This document shows, one piece after another, positions 51,642 to 61,182 of a stretch of DNA of 64,000 nt (its first letter is position 1; each line of letters opens with the position of its first letter). The notes beneath the pieces are model-generated. The model made no database searches, had not been told where the DNA came from, and worked only from the letters and a program-made list of their open reading frames with translations. Origin of the DNA: Abyssibacter profundi. GTDB lineage: Bacteria > Pseudomonadota > Gammaproteobacteria > Nevskiales > OUC007. Both the position numbers and the translations under genes were made by a program. The stretch spans positions 1-64,000 of the forward strand of contig NZ_QEQK01000014.1 of assembly GCF_003151135.1 (NCBI RefSeq), read 5' to 3'.

Positions 51642-53084
51642 ATGAAGTTCTCGAAACTATTGCTGGTGAGCACCGTCGCCGCAGCCGCTGTGGGCTTGCA
51701 CGGTTGCACCGAAGGCGATGAAACCTCGATTGTTGTGGAAGGCGGCACCAGTAACGGTGGTGGCGGCACGGTTGGGGGTCCTTCGACCTGCCCTTCCTTT
51801 GCCTCTGCGCGCCCGCAGCTGGCCGACGGCACCAATGTCTGCCAGTTGCCGTCCACCATCACCGCGGATACCACGCTGACGGCTGACACGCTGTGGCGTA
51901 TCGATGGCCGTGTGACCGTGGGCAACGGCAACCTGGAAATGTCCACCACCGAAGGCACGTTGGCTAACGGCGCCGCCGTTATCGATGCGACGTTGACGAT
52001 CGAAGCGGGTACGCAAATTGTGGCCGCGCCGGGCTTCTCCAACATCGTGATCACCCGCGGCTCCAAGATCGAAGCCAACGGCACGGCATCGGCTCCGATC
52101 ATCATGTCTTCCGAGGATGATGGTTTCGACGGCAACCAGGAATGGGGGGGGCTGATCCTGCAGGGTTATGGCAACCACAACACCTGCACCGCGGGTGCGG
52201 CCTGTAACGTCGACTCCGAAGGTGAGTCTGGCTTCGCCGGTGGATTCACCCCGGACGACGACAGCGGCACGCTGCGCTATGTCATCGTCGCTGAGGGTGG
52301 CTACGAGTTCGCCGTCGGTAACGAGATTAACGGCATCTCCTTTGTCGGCGTCGGCTCTGGCACCACGGTCGAGTACATTCAGGTCCATGGCAACTTCGAC
52401 GATGGCGTCGAGTTCTACGGTGGCAGCGTCAACGCCAAGTACGTCGTGCTGACGGACAATGGTGACGAGTCGCTGGACTGGGATGAAGGCTATGTCGGCA
52501 ACATCCAGTATCTGCTGGCCGTGCAGGCTGCGGACGAGGGTGACTACTGCGTCGAGGCCGATACCGAAGGCGCGGCTTCCCCGCTGTCGATCCCGACCAT
52601 CGCCAACGCCACCTTCGTCTGTGACGGTGACCCGGAAGATGCCGGTTTTCGCCTGAAGGCCGGCACCGGTGGCTTCTTCCACCACACGATCATCGACGTC
52701 GACGCAACGCCGGGCACTCCTGACGTCTGCATCGAAGTTGAAGGCATGGCTGCCCAGCAGAACGCCACGGCCAACCCGCCGGCACTGGACATCAACCAGT
52801 TCATCTGTGACGCCGCGACGTTCGAGACCGACGCCAACGCCCAGACGAACAACATCCAGACCGCTCCGGTGAGCACGGATGACCCGGCGCTGAACGCCCG
52901 TTACGCCGCCACGTTGGCTGCTGCGAACAACGTCACCCCGACGGACTACGCGGCCTACAACGCCGGCAACAGCAACAGCACGGCCATCCCGAGCTTCCTC
53001 GACCAGACCGATTACATCGGTGCGGTTGATCCGGATGCCGCCACCGCTTGGTGGGAAGGCTGGACCCTGGACGGGACGCTTTAA
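51642..53084 (+). CDS. Beta-helix surface lipoprotein partner of the receptor
   Basis: This 480-residue protein has lipobox VGLHGC (Cys about 22). A Gly-rich linker (SNGGGGTVGG) is followed by repeated beta strands with Gly, Asn and Asp turns (LTIEAGTQIVAAPGFSNIVI, NEWGGLILQGYG-like, GTLRYVIVAEGG), which suggest a parallel beta-helix. Such lipoproteins are commonly encoded beside TonB-dependent receptors and bind the substrate on the cell surface. It lies 65 bases after the receptor and ends in a perfect 14-bp hairpin. The family name is not certain. Confidence 0.85.
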   Translation: MKFSKLLLVSTVAAAAVGLHGCTEGDETSIVVEGGTSNGGGGTVGGPSTCPSFASARPQLADGTNVCQLPSTITADTTLTADTLWRIDGRVTVGNGNLEMSTTEGTLANGAAVIDATLTIEAGTQIVAAPGFSNIVITRGSKIEANGTASAPIIMSSEDDGFDGNQEWGGLILQGYGNHNTCTAGAACNVDSEGESGFAGGFTPDDDSGTLRYVIVAEGGYEFAVGNEINGISFVGVGSGTTVEYIQVHGNFDDGVEFYGGSVNAKYVVLTDNGDESLDWDEGYVGNIQYLLAVQAADEGDYCVEADTEGAASPLSIPTIANATFVCDGDPEDAGFRLKAGTGGFFHHTIIDVDATPGTPDVCIEVEGMAAQQNATANPPALDINQFICDAATFETDANAQTNNIQTAPVSTDDPALNARYAATLAAANNVTPTDYAAYNAGNSNSTAIPSFLDQTDYIGAVDPDAATAWWEGWTLDGTL

Positions 53085-53133
53085 GGTCCCGCGCCAGCCG
53101 CATTCGCCAATCGGACGGGTGCGGTGACCGATA

Positions 53134-53165
53134 GACGAAGCGGCAGTCTCGACTGCCGCTTCGTC
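53134..53165 (+). terminator. Hairpin terminator after the beta-helix lipoprotein
   Basis: A perfect 14-bp stem (53134-53147 with 53152-53165) has loop CTCG, 49 bases after the stop codon. Only three T follow (GTTTC), so termination may be incomplete; the TonB operon downstream might then be partly read through. The bases to 53358 show no gene. Confidence 0.7.
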
Positions 53166-53358
53166 GTTTCTGCCGTCGGGACTCGGGTCGGCGTCATCGT
53201 ACCGTCACATTCTGGCGGCACCCTTCGCCACCCAGTCTTCGGATCGCACCGTTTCCCTGGTGCGAGAAGCCCGTTCGGCCGGGCTTGATGCCATCCGGCA
53301 TGAGCCGGAGCAGACGCATGGGCCATGCGCCCGCAACCTGACGCACGAGGATCACGTC

Positions 53359-54150
53359 ATGACACACTCCCCACGCATGGGCCGGCCGGTGATCGCCGCG
53401 TTCGTGCTCGGCCTGACTGCTGCCGCACCACTGGCCGCCCAGACCCTCGACCAGGTGGTCGATCAGGGCAAGGCCAAAGCGGCCGAGGGCCGTCAGTCGC
53501 AGGAGAAGATCGACAGCATTGTCGACGCCAAGCAGGAGAAGCTCATCACCTACCGCGCTTTGCTGAAGCAGCGCGAGGGCCTCGAGCAGTACAACAAGCA
53601 GCTGTCGACCCAGATTGAGGGGCAGGAGGCGCTGATCCGGCGCTTCGACACGTCCATCGATCAGGTGGCGCAGATCGAGCGCCAGATGCTGCCACTGATT
53701 ACCCGCATGACGGAGGCCTTAACGGACTTCGTCGAGCTGGATCTGCCCTTCCACGAGACTGAGCGCCTTGAACGCATCAATTTCGTGCAGGACAGCGTCA
53801 GCAAGCCCGATCTGAACGTGGCCGAGAAATTCCGCCAGGTGCTGGAGGCCTATCAGATCGAGAACGACTACGGCCGCAAGATCGACACCTACCAGGACAT
53901 CATCGACATCAACGGTGAAGAGCGTGAAGTCGACGTTCTGCGCGTGGGGCGTGTGGCACTGGTGGCCCAGACCCGCGATGCCGCGACCACCGTGGTCTGG
54001 AACCACGATGAGAAAGCCTGGCAGGAGCTGGACGCGGGCACCTACCGCAACAGCGTGCGCCAGGGCATCAAGATGTCCAAAAAGCAGGCCTCCATCGACA
54101 TGGTGACCCTGCCCATCCCCGCTCCGACTGCCGCGGAGACCGAAGAATGA
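53359..54150 (+). CDS. DUF3450 periplasmic coiled-coil protein of the TonB2 system
   Basis: This protein has 263 residues from the ATG at 53359 (ACGAGG upstream). The signal peptide ends at LAAQ-TLD. A long coiled coil (KLITYRALLKQREGLEQYNK to QIERQMLPLITRMTEALTDF) is followed by WNHDEKAWQELDAGTYRNSV, the usual DUF3450 order. DUF3450 genes precede the TonB2 ExbB/ExbD genes in Vibrio, Shewanella and relatives. Its stop overlaps the next start as ATGA, so it is translationally coupled. Confidence 0.93.
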   Translation: MTHSPRMGRPVIAAFVLGLTAAAPLAAQTLDQVVDQGKAKAAEGRQSQEKIDSIVDAKQEKLITYRALLKQREGLEQYNKQLSTQIEGQEALIRRFDTSIDQVAQIERQMLPLITRMTEALTDFVELDLPFHETERLERINFVQDSVSKPDLNVAEKFRQVLEAYQIENDYGRKIDTYQDIIDINGEEREVDVLRVGRVALVAQTRDAATTVVWNHDEKAWQELDAGTYRNSVRQGIKMSKKQASIDMVTLPIPAPTAAETEE

Positions 54151-55511
54151 GCCGCCCGATGAATCGCCGCGGTGTTGCGGCATTGCTGTCTGTTGCCGTG
54201 CTGGCCTGTAGTCCGGCTGCCATGGCGCAGAGTGACGAACTGTCCATGCGCGAGCTGCTCCAGGAAGTGAAGCAGGGGCGTGCCCAGGCACGTGAGGAGA
54301 ACCGCAAGCGCGAGCAGCAGTTCCTGGCCGAGGAGGCCGAGCAGGACCGGCTGATTCGCGAGCAGGAGCAGGCCATTGCCGCGTTGGAACGTCGCTCCGC
54401 CGAACTGGAGAAGCGCTTTAACGCCAATGAACTGAAAGTGGAAGAAAAGCGAATCCAGCGTGATGAGCGTCTGGGTTCACTCAAGGAGCTATTCGGGCAC
54501 CTGACCGGCGCCGCCGGCGATTTGCGGGTGCGGTTGCGGAACTCCATCACCAGCAGCCAGTTCGATGGCCGCCAGGCGTTTCTGGATGCGCTCATCGCCA
54601 AGATGAACGATGACACCGACCTGCCCACCGTCGAGGAGATTGAGCGACTGTGGTTCGAACTGCACCGTGAGATGACGGAATCTGGCGCGGTGGCGGCCTA
54701 CCCGGCCCGTGTCGGGACGCAGGACAACCGCGAGGTCGTGCGTGTCGGCCTGTTCAACCTGGTTTCAAACGGGGATTACCTGGCCTGGGACGAGGGCACG
54801 CAAACCGTTTCTGTGCTGCCGAGACAGCCCGAGGCCTACACCGGTGGCGCGCAGAAGCTGCAGGCTGCCGAGTCCGGCTACACGCCGGTGGGCATCGATC
54901 CGACCGGTGCCGCCGGCGGAGGCTATCTGAAGGCGCTGATCAACTCCCCGACGCTGGTCGAACGCTGGCATCAGGGCAAGATCGTGGGCTACGTGATTAC
55001 CGGCGTTGGTCTCTTCGGCCTGGCGGTGGCCCTGTGGCGTCTGCTGGCCCTGATGGCCTTGTCGGCCAAGGTAGGCCGCCAGCAGAAGTCCGATGAGGTG
55101 TCGGACAGCAATCCGCTGGGTCGCATCATTCAGGTCGGGCAGACCCATGCCAATGATGACGTCGAGACCCTGGAGCTGAAGCTGGGCGAGGCGATCATCA
55201 AAGAGCGCCCGGCCATTCATCGCGGGCTGCCGCTGATCAAGATCATCTCCATGGTCGCGCCGCTCATGGGGCTGCTCGGCACCGTGACCGGCATGATCAT
55301 CGTGTTCCAGGCCATCACGATTTATGGCGCCGGTGATCCCAAGGCCATGGCCGGCGGTATTTCCAGTGCGCTGGTCACCACGGTACTGGGCCTGATCGTG
55401 GCGATTCCGATGATGCTCGCCCACTCGATGTTGTTCGCGCGTGCCAAGCGGATTCTGCACGTACTGGAAGAGCAGAGCGCCGGCATTGTTGCCGAACGCG
55501 CGGGACGATAG
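54147..55511 (+). CDS. Long MotA/TolQ/ExbB proton-channel protein (TtpC-like)
   Basis: This 454-residue protein has a signal peptide and then a periplasmic coiled coil (about 25-130, LEKRFNANELKVEEKRIQRD). Three transmembrane helices follow: GYVITGVGLFGLAVALW, ISMVAPLMGLLGTVTGMIIV and VTTVLGLIVAIPMMLAHSML. APLMGLLGTVTGMI is the ExbB/TolQ signature. The long N-terminal extension fits TtpC of the TonB2 apparatus, which works beside a short ExbB. It uses the proton gradient to energise TonB. Confidence 0.93.
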   Translation: MSRPMNRRGVAALLSVAVLACSPAAMAQSDELSMRELLQEVKQGRAQAREENRKREQQFLAEEAEQDRLIREQEQAIAALERRSAELEKRFNANELKVEEKRIQRDERLGSLKELFGHLTGAAGDLRVRLRNSITSSQFDGRQAFLDALIAKMNDDTDLPTVEEIERLWFELHREMTESGAVAAYPARVGTQDNREVVRVGLFNLVSNGDYLAWDEGTQTVSVLPRQPEAYTGGAQKLQAAESGYTPVGIDPTGAAGGGYLKALINSPTLVERWHQGKIVGYVITGVGLFGLAVALWRLLALMALSAKVGRQQKSDEVSDSNPLGRIIQVGQTHANDDVETLELKLGEAIIKERPAIHRGLPLIKIISMVAPLMGLLGTVTGMIIVFQAITIYGAGDPKAMAGGISSALVTTVLGLIVAIPMMLAHSMLFARAKRILHVLEEQSAGIVAERAGR

Positions 55512-55516
55512 TCGCC

Positions 55517-56044
55517 ATGCTCCTGCTACTCGACGCCCAGGAGGCGATCGCCAACTTCTTCGGCTCCGGTGGAGTCGTGCTGTTGCTGATCGCCGCCCTG
55601 ACGTTCGTGATGTGGGTGCTGTTGTTCGAGCGGTTCGTGTACTGCCTGTTCTTCTTCAAGCGTGACCTGAAGCGGGCGCTTGAAGCCTGGCGGCAGCGCT
55701 CGGATCAGACCTCTTGGTACGCCAATGCGGTCCGGATGAAGCTGATCTCCGAGATGCGGGTGTCCATCGAGCAAAACCTGCGGCTGATCAAGGTGATGAT
55801 CGCCTTGTGCCCGCTGTTTGGTTTGTTGGGCACCGTGACCGGCATGATCGAGGTGTTCACCGTGCTGTCGATCACCGGCGGCGGCGATGCCAAGTCCATG
55901 GCCGGCGGTGTCTCTCGCGCAACGATTCCCACGATGGCCGGCATGGTCGCTGCCCTGTCCGGTCTGTTCGCCAATATTTATCTGAACCAGCTGGTCACCC
56001 AGCGGCGGGCGCGCGTGGATGCGCAGCTCGAACCCGTGCACTGA
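55517..56044 (+). CDS. exbB: ExbB/TolQ proton-channel protein (short form)
   Basis: This 175-residue protein starts five bases after the long ExbB-like gene. It has three hydrophobic segments (GSGGVVLLLIAALTFVMWVL, ALCPLFGLLGTVTGMIEVFT, TMAGMVAALSGLFANIYL). The signature CPLFGLLGTVTGM is present, and Thr in the third helix is retained. It forms the core pentamer of the proton channel with ExbD dimers inside. The operon context points to the TonB2 version. Confidence 0.94.
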   Translation: MLLLLDAQEAIANFFGSGGVVLLLIAALTFVMWVLLFERFVYCLFFFKRDLKRALEAWRQRSDQTSWYANAVRMKLISEMRVSIEQNLRLIKVMIALCPLFGLLGTVTGMIEVFTVLSITGGGDAKSMAGGVSRATIPTMAGMVAALSGLFANIYLNQLVTQRRARVDAQLEPVH

Positions 56045-56068
56045 CCCGGCTGCCTGCGAGGAAACCCC

Positions 56069-56485
56069 ATGGCCCGTTCATTCTCATCCCAGGATGAAGC
56101 CGAAGAAGAAGGCAACGTCGACCTGACCCCGATGCTCGACGTTGTGTTCATCATGCTCATTTTTTTCATCGTCACCGCGACCTTCGTAAAGGAAACGGGC
56201 GTTGAAGTGAACCGCCCTCAGGCCAATACGGCCGACCAGAAGAACAACCCCTCGGTGCTCATCGCCATTCGCGAGGACAACAGCATCTGGGTGGACCAGC
56301 GCCGCATCGACATTCGCTCGGTACGCGCAAACATCGAACGCCTCCATGCCGAGAATCCGGAAGGCGGCGTCGTGATCCAGGCCGACGAACTGGCGTCGGT
56401 CAAGACCTTCACCGAGGTGCTGGACCAGGCCCGCGAGGTGGTCCCGCCCGAGAAGGTATCGCTCGCCACGGAAAACGGTGGCTAG
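56069..56485 (+). CDS. exbD: ExbD/TolR biopolymer transport protein
   Basis: This 138-residue protein has a cytosolic N-terminus and the signature VDLTPMLDVVFIMLIFFIVT, whose Asp in the single transmembrane helix (PMLDV) carries protons. A periplasmic domain (VLIAIREDNSIWVDQRRID, GGVVIQADELASVKTFTEVL) follows. It lies 24 bases after exbB and 9 before tonB, with a ribosome site CGAGGAAA upstream. Confidence 0.95.
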   Translation: MARSFSSQDEAEEEGNVDLTPMLDVVFIMLIFFIVTATFVKETGVEVNRPQANTADQKNNPSVLIAIREDNSIWVDQRRIDIRSVRANIERLHAENPEGGVVIQADELASVKTFTEVLDQAREVVPPEKVSLATENGG

Positions 56486-56494
56486 GAGAACCTC

Positions 56495-57109
56495 ATGCTA
56501 GGAATCGTTCGTACATTCATTGTCATGCCACCAGCAGCCGCCGTCACCGGCGGATTGCTGATGACCATGGTCACGCTGATCGAGTTTGCCGACCGCGATT
56601 TGGACAAGAGCCCGCTGGTCAAGCTGCCAGACGTGTTCATGCCTGAGGCGGAGATCCGGACCCAGCGTTCGGTCGAGAAGCCGGAGAAGCCGCAGTTGGA
56701 TGACACCCCGCCACCCGAGGTGCCGCAGCAGGCTTTCGACCAGATCGACGGCAATGCCACGGTGGGTCAGTTGGCCGCGCCTCAGGAAGTCGCGACGAAC
56801 CTGGATCTGAGCATCGGCGGCGGCCTGTCGGCCAGCGACGGTGAGTACCTGCCCATCGTCAAGGTGGCGCCACGCTACCCGCGTGCGGCACTGAGTCGCG
56901 GGCTGGAGGGCGAGGTGGTGCTGGAGTACACGGTGACCCGTTCGGGTACGGTGCGCGATCCGGTGGTCATCGAGTCAACGAACTCCGTGTTCAATAGCTC
57001 TGCCATCGACTCCGCCAGCCGCTACAAGTACAAGCCGCGCGTCGAGAACGGTGAGCCCATCGAGGTGCCGGGTGTGCGCACCCGCGTCGTCTTCCGACTG
57101 CAGAAATAA
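56495..57109 (+). CDS. tonB: TonB energy transducer (TonB2 type)
   Basis: This 204-residue protein starts nine bases after exbD. A transmembrane helix (FIVMPPAAAVTGGLLMTMVT) is followed by a short Pro/Glu/Lys region (VEKPEKPQLDDTPPPEVPQQ) and the C-terminal domain APRYPRAALSRGLEGEVVLE, with RTRVVFRLQK at the end. The linker is much shorter than in E. coli TonB, as in TonB2 proteins. It contacts the TonB box of receptors such as the one at 48511-51576. Confidence 0.94.
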   Translation: MLGIVRTFIVMPPAAAVTGGLLMTMVTLIEFADRDLDKSPLVKLPDVFMPEAEIRTQRSVEKPEKPQLDDTPPPEVPQQAFDQIDGNATVGQLAAPQEVATNLDLSIGGGLSASDGEYLPIVKVAPRYPRAALSRGLEGEVVLEYTVTRSGTVRDPVVIESTNSVFNSSAIDSASRYKYKPRVENGEPIEVPGVRTRVVFRLQK

Positions 57110-57121
57110 CGAGCGACCCTG

Positions 57122-58435
57122 ATGCCGACCACGTGGATGATTCGTCTGGCGGGCGCCTGCGCCCTGCTGTTTGGTGCCGGTGCACTGGCCCAGCAGGGCG
57201 GGATCGATGCGAGGACCTTCGATCAACTGACGCGCGCCCAGGAGCTGGCGGAGGCCAACCAGTACGACGAGGCCATCGCCGTGCTGGACGAACTCAAGGG
57301 CAGCGACCGGCTTAACAGCTATGCCAAGGCGCAGCTGTGGAATTTCTACGCCTTCATCTACGCCAACCAGGAACAGTACGACGCCGCCATCAAGGCCTAC
57401 CGCAATGTGCTGCGCGAGCCAGATTCCACGGATGGGCTGAAGCAGCAAGCCAAGTACACCATGGCGCAGCTGTACTTCCAGACCGAGCAGTACGACCAGT
57501 GCATTCGCTTCATGGAATCTTGGCTGTCTGATGTGGATCAGCCAACGCCCACCGCTCACATCATGCTGGCGCAGGCGTATTACCAGAACGACGCGCACGA
57601 CAAGGCGCTGGAGAACCTGGACATCGCCCTGCGTCTGGATCGCGAGGCCGGCAAACCGGTGCAGGAGTCCTGGTTGCGTCTCAAGGCCGCGATTTATTTC
57701 GGCAAAAAGGACTACGCCAACACCGCCAAGGTGTTCGAGCAGCTCATCACCATTTCGCCGCAGGTGGGCTACATGAAGCAGCTCGCGGGGATGTATTCCG
57801 AGCTGGGCCGCGACGCCGAGCGCCTCGCGGTGTTCGATGCGATTCACCAGCATGGCGCACTGACCAGCGAAAGCGACCTGGTGAACTTGGCCTACATGTG
57901 GCTGGGGCAGCAGGTGCCTTACCGCGCGGGCCGTATCCTGGAAGAGGGCATCAAGGCCGGTCGTGTCGAGGAATCGCAGAAGAACCTGGAGACGCTGGCC
58001 AATGCCTGGGCCCAGGCCAACGAGCGCGACAAGGCCGTGCCGGCCTTGACCCGTGCCGCCGAGGTCACGGGTGACGGCATTTTCATGGCCCGGCTCGCCG
58101 GCGTGCATTTCAACGCGGGTGAATACCGGGAAGCCGCTGCGGCGGCCGCCAAGGCAGACCAGATGGGCGGTCTGAAGAATTCAGCCGGCAACCTGATGTT
58201 GCTGGGCATGGCCCACTTCAACGCCAAGAGCTACGAAAACGCACTCCAGGCGTTCCGCCGGGCCAAGCAGGATCGGGGGACCTTCAAGGCGGCGGCCAAG
58301 TGGGAGCAGTACACCCTCGACGAGGTCCGACGCCTGCGCGCGATTGAAGAGGCCCAGCGTGAGCTGGAACGCCGCACCCGCGAAGCGCTGGAAGCCGAAG
58401 AAAACAACGTGGAGGCACTCGGCACCGGGGCCTGA
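57122..58435 (+). CDS. Periplasmic TPR protein of the TonB2 operon
   Basis: This 437-residue protein has a signal peptide (to ALAQ-QGG) followed by tandem tetratricopeptide repeats with the usual pattern (ANQYDEAIAVLDELKG, QYDAAIKAYRNVLREPDS, DKALENLDIALRLDREAGKP, NAKSYENALQAFRRAKQD). It ends in a charged helix (RELERRTREALEAEENNVEA). TPR proteins are the usual last gene of TonB2 loci and may link the complex to the receptor or the cell wall. It lies 12 bases after tonB. Confidence 0.93.
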   Translation: MPTTWMIRLAGACALLFGAGALAQQGGIDARTFDQLTRAQELAEANQYDEAIAVLDELKGSDRLNSYAKAQLWNFYAFIYANQEQYDAAIKAYRNVLREPDSTDGLKQQAKYTMAQLYFQTEQYDQCIRFMESWLSDVDQPTPTAHIMLAQAYYQNDAHDKALENLDIALRLDREAGKPVQESWLRLKAAIYFGKKDYANTAKVFEQLITISPQVGYMKQLAGMYSELGRDAERLAVFDAIHQHGALTSESDLVNLAYMWLGQQVPYRAGRILEEGIKAGRVEESQKNLETLANAWAQANERDKAVPALTRAAEVTGDGIFMARLAGVHFNAGEYREAAAAAAKADQMGGLKNSAGNLMLLGMAHFNAKSYENALQAFRRAKQDRGTFKAAAKWEQYTLDEVRRLRAIEEAQRELERRTREALEAEENNVEALGTGA

Positions 58436-58470
58436 TGCCCCCTGTGTGTTTCGTTCGCCTTGCTACCATC

Positions 58471-58493
58471 GCGCTGAATGGTTCATTCAGCGC
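58471..58493 (+). other. Hairpin between the TPR gene and the large lipoprotein
   Basis: GCGCTGAAT and ATTCAGCGC (nine base pairs, loop GGTTC) form a perfect hairpin without a following T run. It could attenuate or process the transcript between the TonB2 operon and the next gene. Confidence 0.4.
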
Positions 58494-58535
58494 CTGCAAT
58501 TCTCTACAGGTGGCTGTGACCGCTTGGGGATGCAA

Positions 58536-61169
58536 ATGGTCAAGGCATTGAGGTCCCGCCTGCTGTGGGCGGGGTGGGTCCTGTTACTCGCCGGCTGCGG
58601 CGGCGGTGGGAGCGGTGAGGACGCACAGCGTCAGCCCAGCGTGTCCGTCGCCCAAACCGAGTTTCGCTACGAGCGGGTCGGCGACGACACGGCTCGCATC
58701 GAAGAAACAGTTTCTATTTGGCTAACGCATCTGCCGAAGGACGGACTGTTCGTGTCTCACGGCGAAGTCCCTGCGTTCCTTTCCAGGCTGCATTTTGAGC
58801 AACCGTCGTCTACCCAGGCATTGCTTCACTTCCGGGTGGAGGCAGCCCGCGAGCTCGACCCCGGCTTGCACACAGGAGAGCTGCAGCTGCACTTCTGTCG
58901 TGACGAAGCCTGTGACCAACCCATTGCGGGTTCCCCGGTGGTTTTGTCGTTCAGTTATCTGGTGACGCCGCCCCCCGTTCAGCACTACCCAGAGCCCGAG
59001 GAGCCGGCTGATCCGCTTGCGCGCCTGACACCCTTGCAGCTGTATCCTCTGGCGTACGAAGTCGTCGACTCCGCATTTAGTTCAGCGATGTCTTCGGTGC
59101 TGCTTCTGGCGGCCGAGGCCGAGCCCGGATTAGTGGCCTATGGTGCCAATGGCGCAGAGCTGACGCGGTACACCCTCGACCAGCCGGCGCAGCGACTCCG
59201 CCTGTCCAATGACGGAACGCTGGTGTTGGTGCAAAGCGGCCTCTCGCTGCTGCAGGTGGTGGCGCTGCAGCAAGCCAACGGCACCGTGATGATGTCGCCT
59301 GTACGGCAGGTCGACCTGGGCGGATTCAATGCGCTGGACGATCTCGCCATTGCTGACGACGGGACCCTCTACGCGGTCGGGGTGCGCAATGATTCGCCAA
59401 AGGCGCTGTACTGGCTGCCTGCGGCTGAGACGAGCTGGCGCAGGGCGGAGCAGCAGGTTCAGCGCTCTATGCTCTGGTTGCACCCGGATGGCCTCACCCT
59501 CTATCTCATGAGCACGCCGGGTTTGGCGACCGGACACTACAGTCTGTGGTCGCTGGATCGGGACCAAGGGCCCCAATGGCAGGGGGTCGGTGAGGACGAT
59601 CTGGCGGATTGCGGACCCTTGCGTCCGCTGGGGCCGGTGGAGGGTCGATTCCAGTCGATCTGCGGAGACTCCCTGGAGACAAATGCGGACGGTGCACTGG
59701 TCTACGCCGGGACATTGCGCCATCCGCGATATCGGCCTGCTCTCTTTGACAACACGATGTGGCACTCGGTGGCGTCCGCTGGCGGCGGGGCGCGGGTTTT
59801 GGGCATTCAGGGCTCTGCGGCGGCTTGCGTGGCCGCTGAGGAGGCAGCCTGCCGCTGGGTGCTGTCTATTTTCTCCGCCGAGGCGCTCGGTTTGTGGGGT
59901 GACTACCTGCTGACGGATCGTGTGGTGGGTGGCGAGAACGTCCCCCAGCACCCGGTCGCTGCCTATCCACTGGCAGAACCCGGACAGGTGATGTTGCTGA
60001 CGCGCGCGGTTGGAGAGCAGAGCGAGGCCTACGCGCTCGCCATTCTCGACGTGGATGCCGCGCCACGCGCCTTGCCTTTCGAGCCGGATCCGGGGCCGTA
60101 CCGAACACCCCGGACACACCCGGAGTTGGATGCACTGGTGGTCGACGAGCGGCAGTTCCTGGCTCACAACGTGGTGGCCGCGCGCGGGTTGCCCGCACGG
60201 GGACTGATCGCGTTGCTGTCCGACTATCCCCAACACGCGCTTTATCTCTACGACGTGATGTCGCTGGACAGCGTGACGGTGCCGCTGGACAAGCAGCCTC
60301 TGGGCCTGGCGCTCAGCCCGGATCAAGATGTGCTGCTGGTCGGCCACGATGGGCGCATGACGACCGTGGCACTGGACACCGTGGCCGACAATCCGGCAGC
60401 CGCGACCCGTGTCTTTCCGTTTCCTGGCGTGGTCGCAGAGTTGGCGGCCGACCGGTTCGACCAGATTCACCTGAGTGAGACCCTGCGGCAATCAGACCCG
60501 GTGACCTGGTCGGTATCGACCGGAGAGCTGATGGCCAGTGATCGGGCTTTGATCGGGGCTGGATGGCAACTGGATGCCACGCCGCCGCTGCGTTTGGTTC
60601 ACGCATTTCGTTATCCGGATCAACTGGTGCACTTTGAGGTCAGTGCGACGGGATTGCAGTACCTGGGGCAGCAAGCATTGGAGACGGTCGGCGCCGCTGC
60701 GTTGCGCATGCTGCGACTGACCGGGCGTGATGACTGGCTGCTGGATGACGGAGGGCATTTCGTGCTGAGCGATCCGGTCACCGGCCAGTGGGCACGCCAG
60801 GGGGCACTGCCCCTGACCCTTGGTGGCTCGAGCGCGGCCCATCTGGTCTCGGTGGCGCCCTGGGTGTCTGAAGAGCAGTGGCTAACGCTGGAAAGCGAGT
60901 GGATCAGCTGTGAGCCCGGCGGCCGCCAAGTCGAGATGTGTCTACATCGGCTGGCGATCCATGATATTGACCGTCATGTCCGCCTGGCCTCTGGGGCGCT
61001 CGCGCCGATCACGATTGATGGCAAGCCCTATACCCAGCTGGGTGTCCTGGCCGTGGCCGACCCGTCCGTGACCGGGGGTGCGGTGCTGGTGTCACGACTC
61101 TACGGCAGTGCGCCGCGGACTGCGCGTTATCAGATCTCCCGGGTTCGACTGCCTGAGTCGGCCCGGTGA
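58536..61169 (+). CDS. Large lipoprotein with beta-propeller-like repeats
   Basis: This 877-residue protein starts at MVKALRS, with GGGGA five bases upstream; an ATG at 58530 overlaps that site. The lipobox LLLAGC (Cys about 18) is followed by GGGGSG. An Ig-like N-terminal domain (SVSVAQTEFRYERVGDD, LQLHFCRDEACDQPI) precedes repeated short blades (LRLSNDGTLVLVQSGLSLLQ, LDDLAIADDGTLYAVGVRN, LALSPDQDVLLVGHDGRMTT), suggesting one or two beta-propellers of the YVTN/WD type. Function unknown. It lies 100 bases after the TPR gene on the same strand, so it may belong to the uptake block. Confidence 0.82.
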   Translation: MVKALRSRLLWAGWVLLLAGCGGGGSGEDAQRQPSVSVAQTEFRYERVGDDTARIEETVSIWLTHLPKDGLFVSHGEVPAFLSRLHFEQPSSTQALLHFRVEAARELDPGLHTGELQLHFCRDEACDQPIAGSPVVLSFSYLVTPPPVQHYPEPEEPADPLARLTPLQLYPLAYEVVDSAFSSAMSSVLLLAAEAEPGLVAYGANGAELTRYTLDQPAQRLRLSNDGTLVLVQSGLSLLQVVALQQANGTVMMSPVRQVDLGGFNALDDLAIADDGTLYAVGVRNDSPKALYWLPAAETSWRRAEQQVQRSMLWLHPDGLTLYLMSTPGLATGHYSLWSLDRDQGPQWQGVGEDDLADCGPLRPLGPVEGRFQSICGDSLETNADGALVYAGTLRHPRYRPALFDNTMWHSVASAGGGARVLGIQGSAAACVAAEEAACRWVLSIFSAEALGLWGDYLLTDRVVGGENVPQHPVAAYPLAEPGQVMLLTRAVGEQSEAYALAILDVDAAPRALPFEPDPGPYRTPRTHPELDALVVDERQFLAHNVVAARGLPARGLIALLSDYPQHALYLYDVMSLDSVTVPLDKQPLGLALSPDQDVLLVGHDGRMTTVALDTVADNPAAATRVFPFPGVVAELAADRFDQIHLSETLRQSDPVTWSVSTGELMASDRALIGAGWQLDATPPLRLVHAFRYPDQLVHFEVSATGLQYLGQQALETVGAAALRMLRLTGRDDWLLDDGGHFVLSDPVTGQWARQGALPLTLGGSSAAHLVSVAPWVSEEQWLTLESEWISCEPGGRQVEMCLHRLAIHDIDRHVRLASGALAPITIDGKPYTQLGVLAVADPSVTGGAVLVSRLYGSAPRTARYQISRVRLPESAR

Positions 61170-61182
61170 CGGAGTCAGCGGG

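Noticed and set aside
59130-60491. Open frame antisense to the large lipoprotein
   Set aside because: It is Arg/His/Gln-rich and has no family features; the sense frame has a lipobox and regular repeats.
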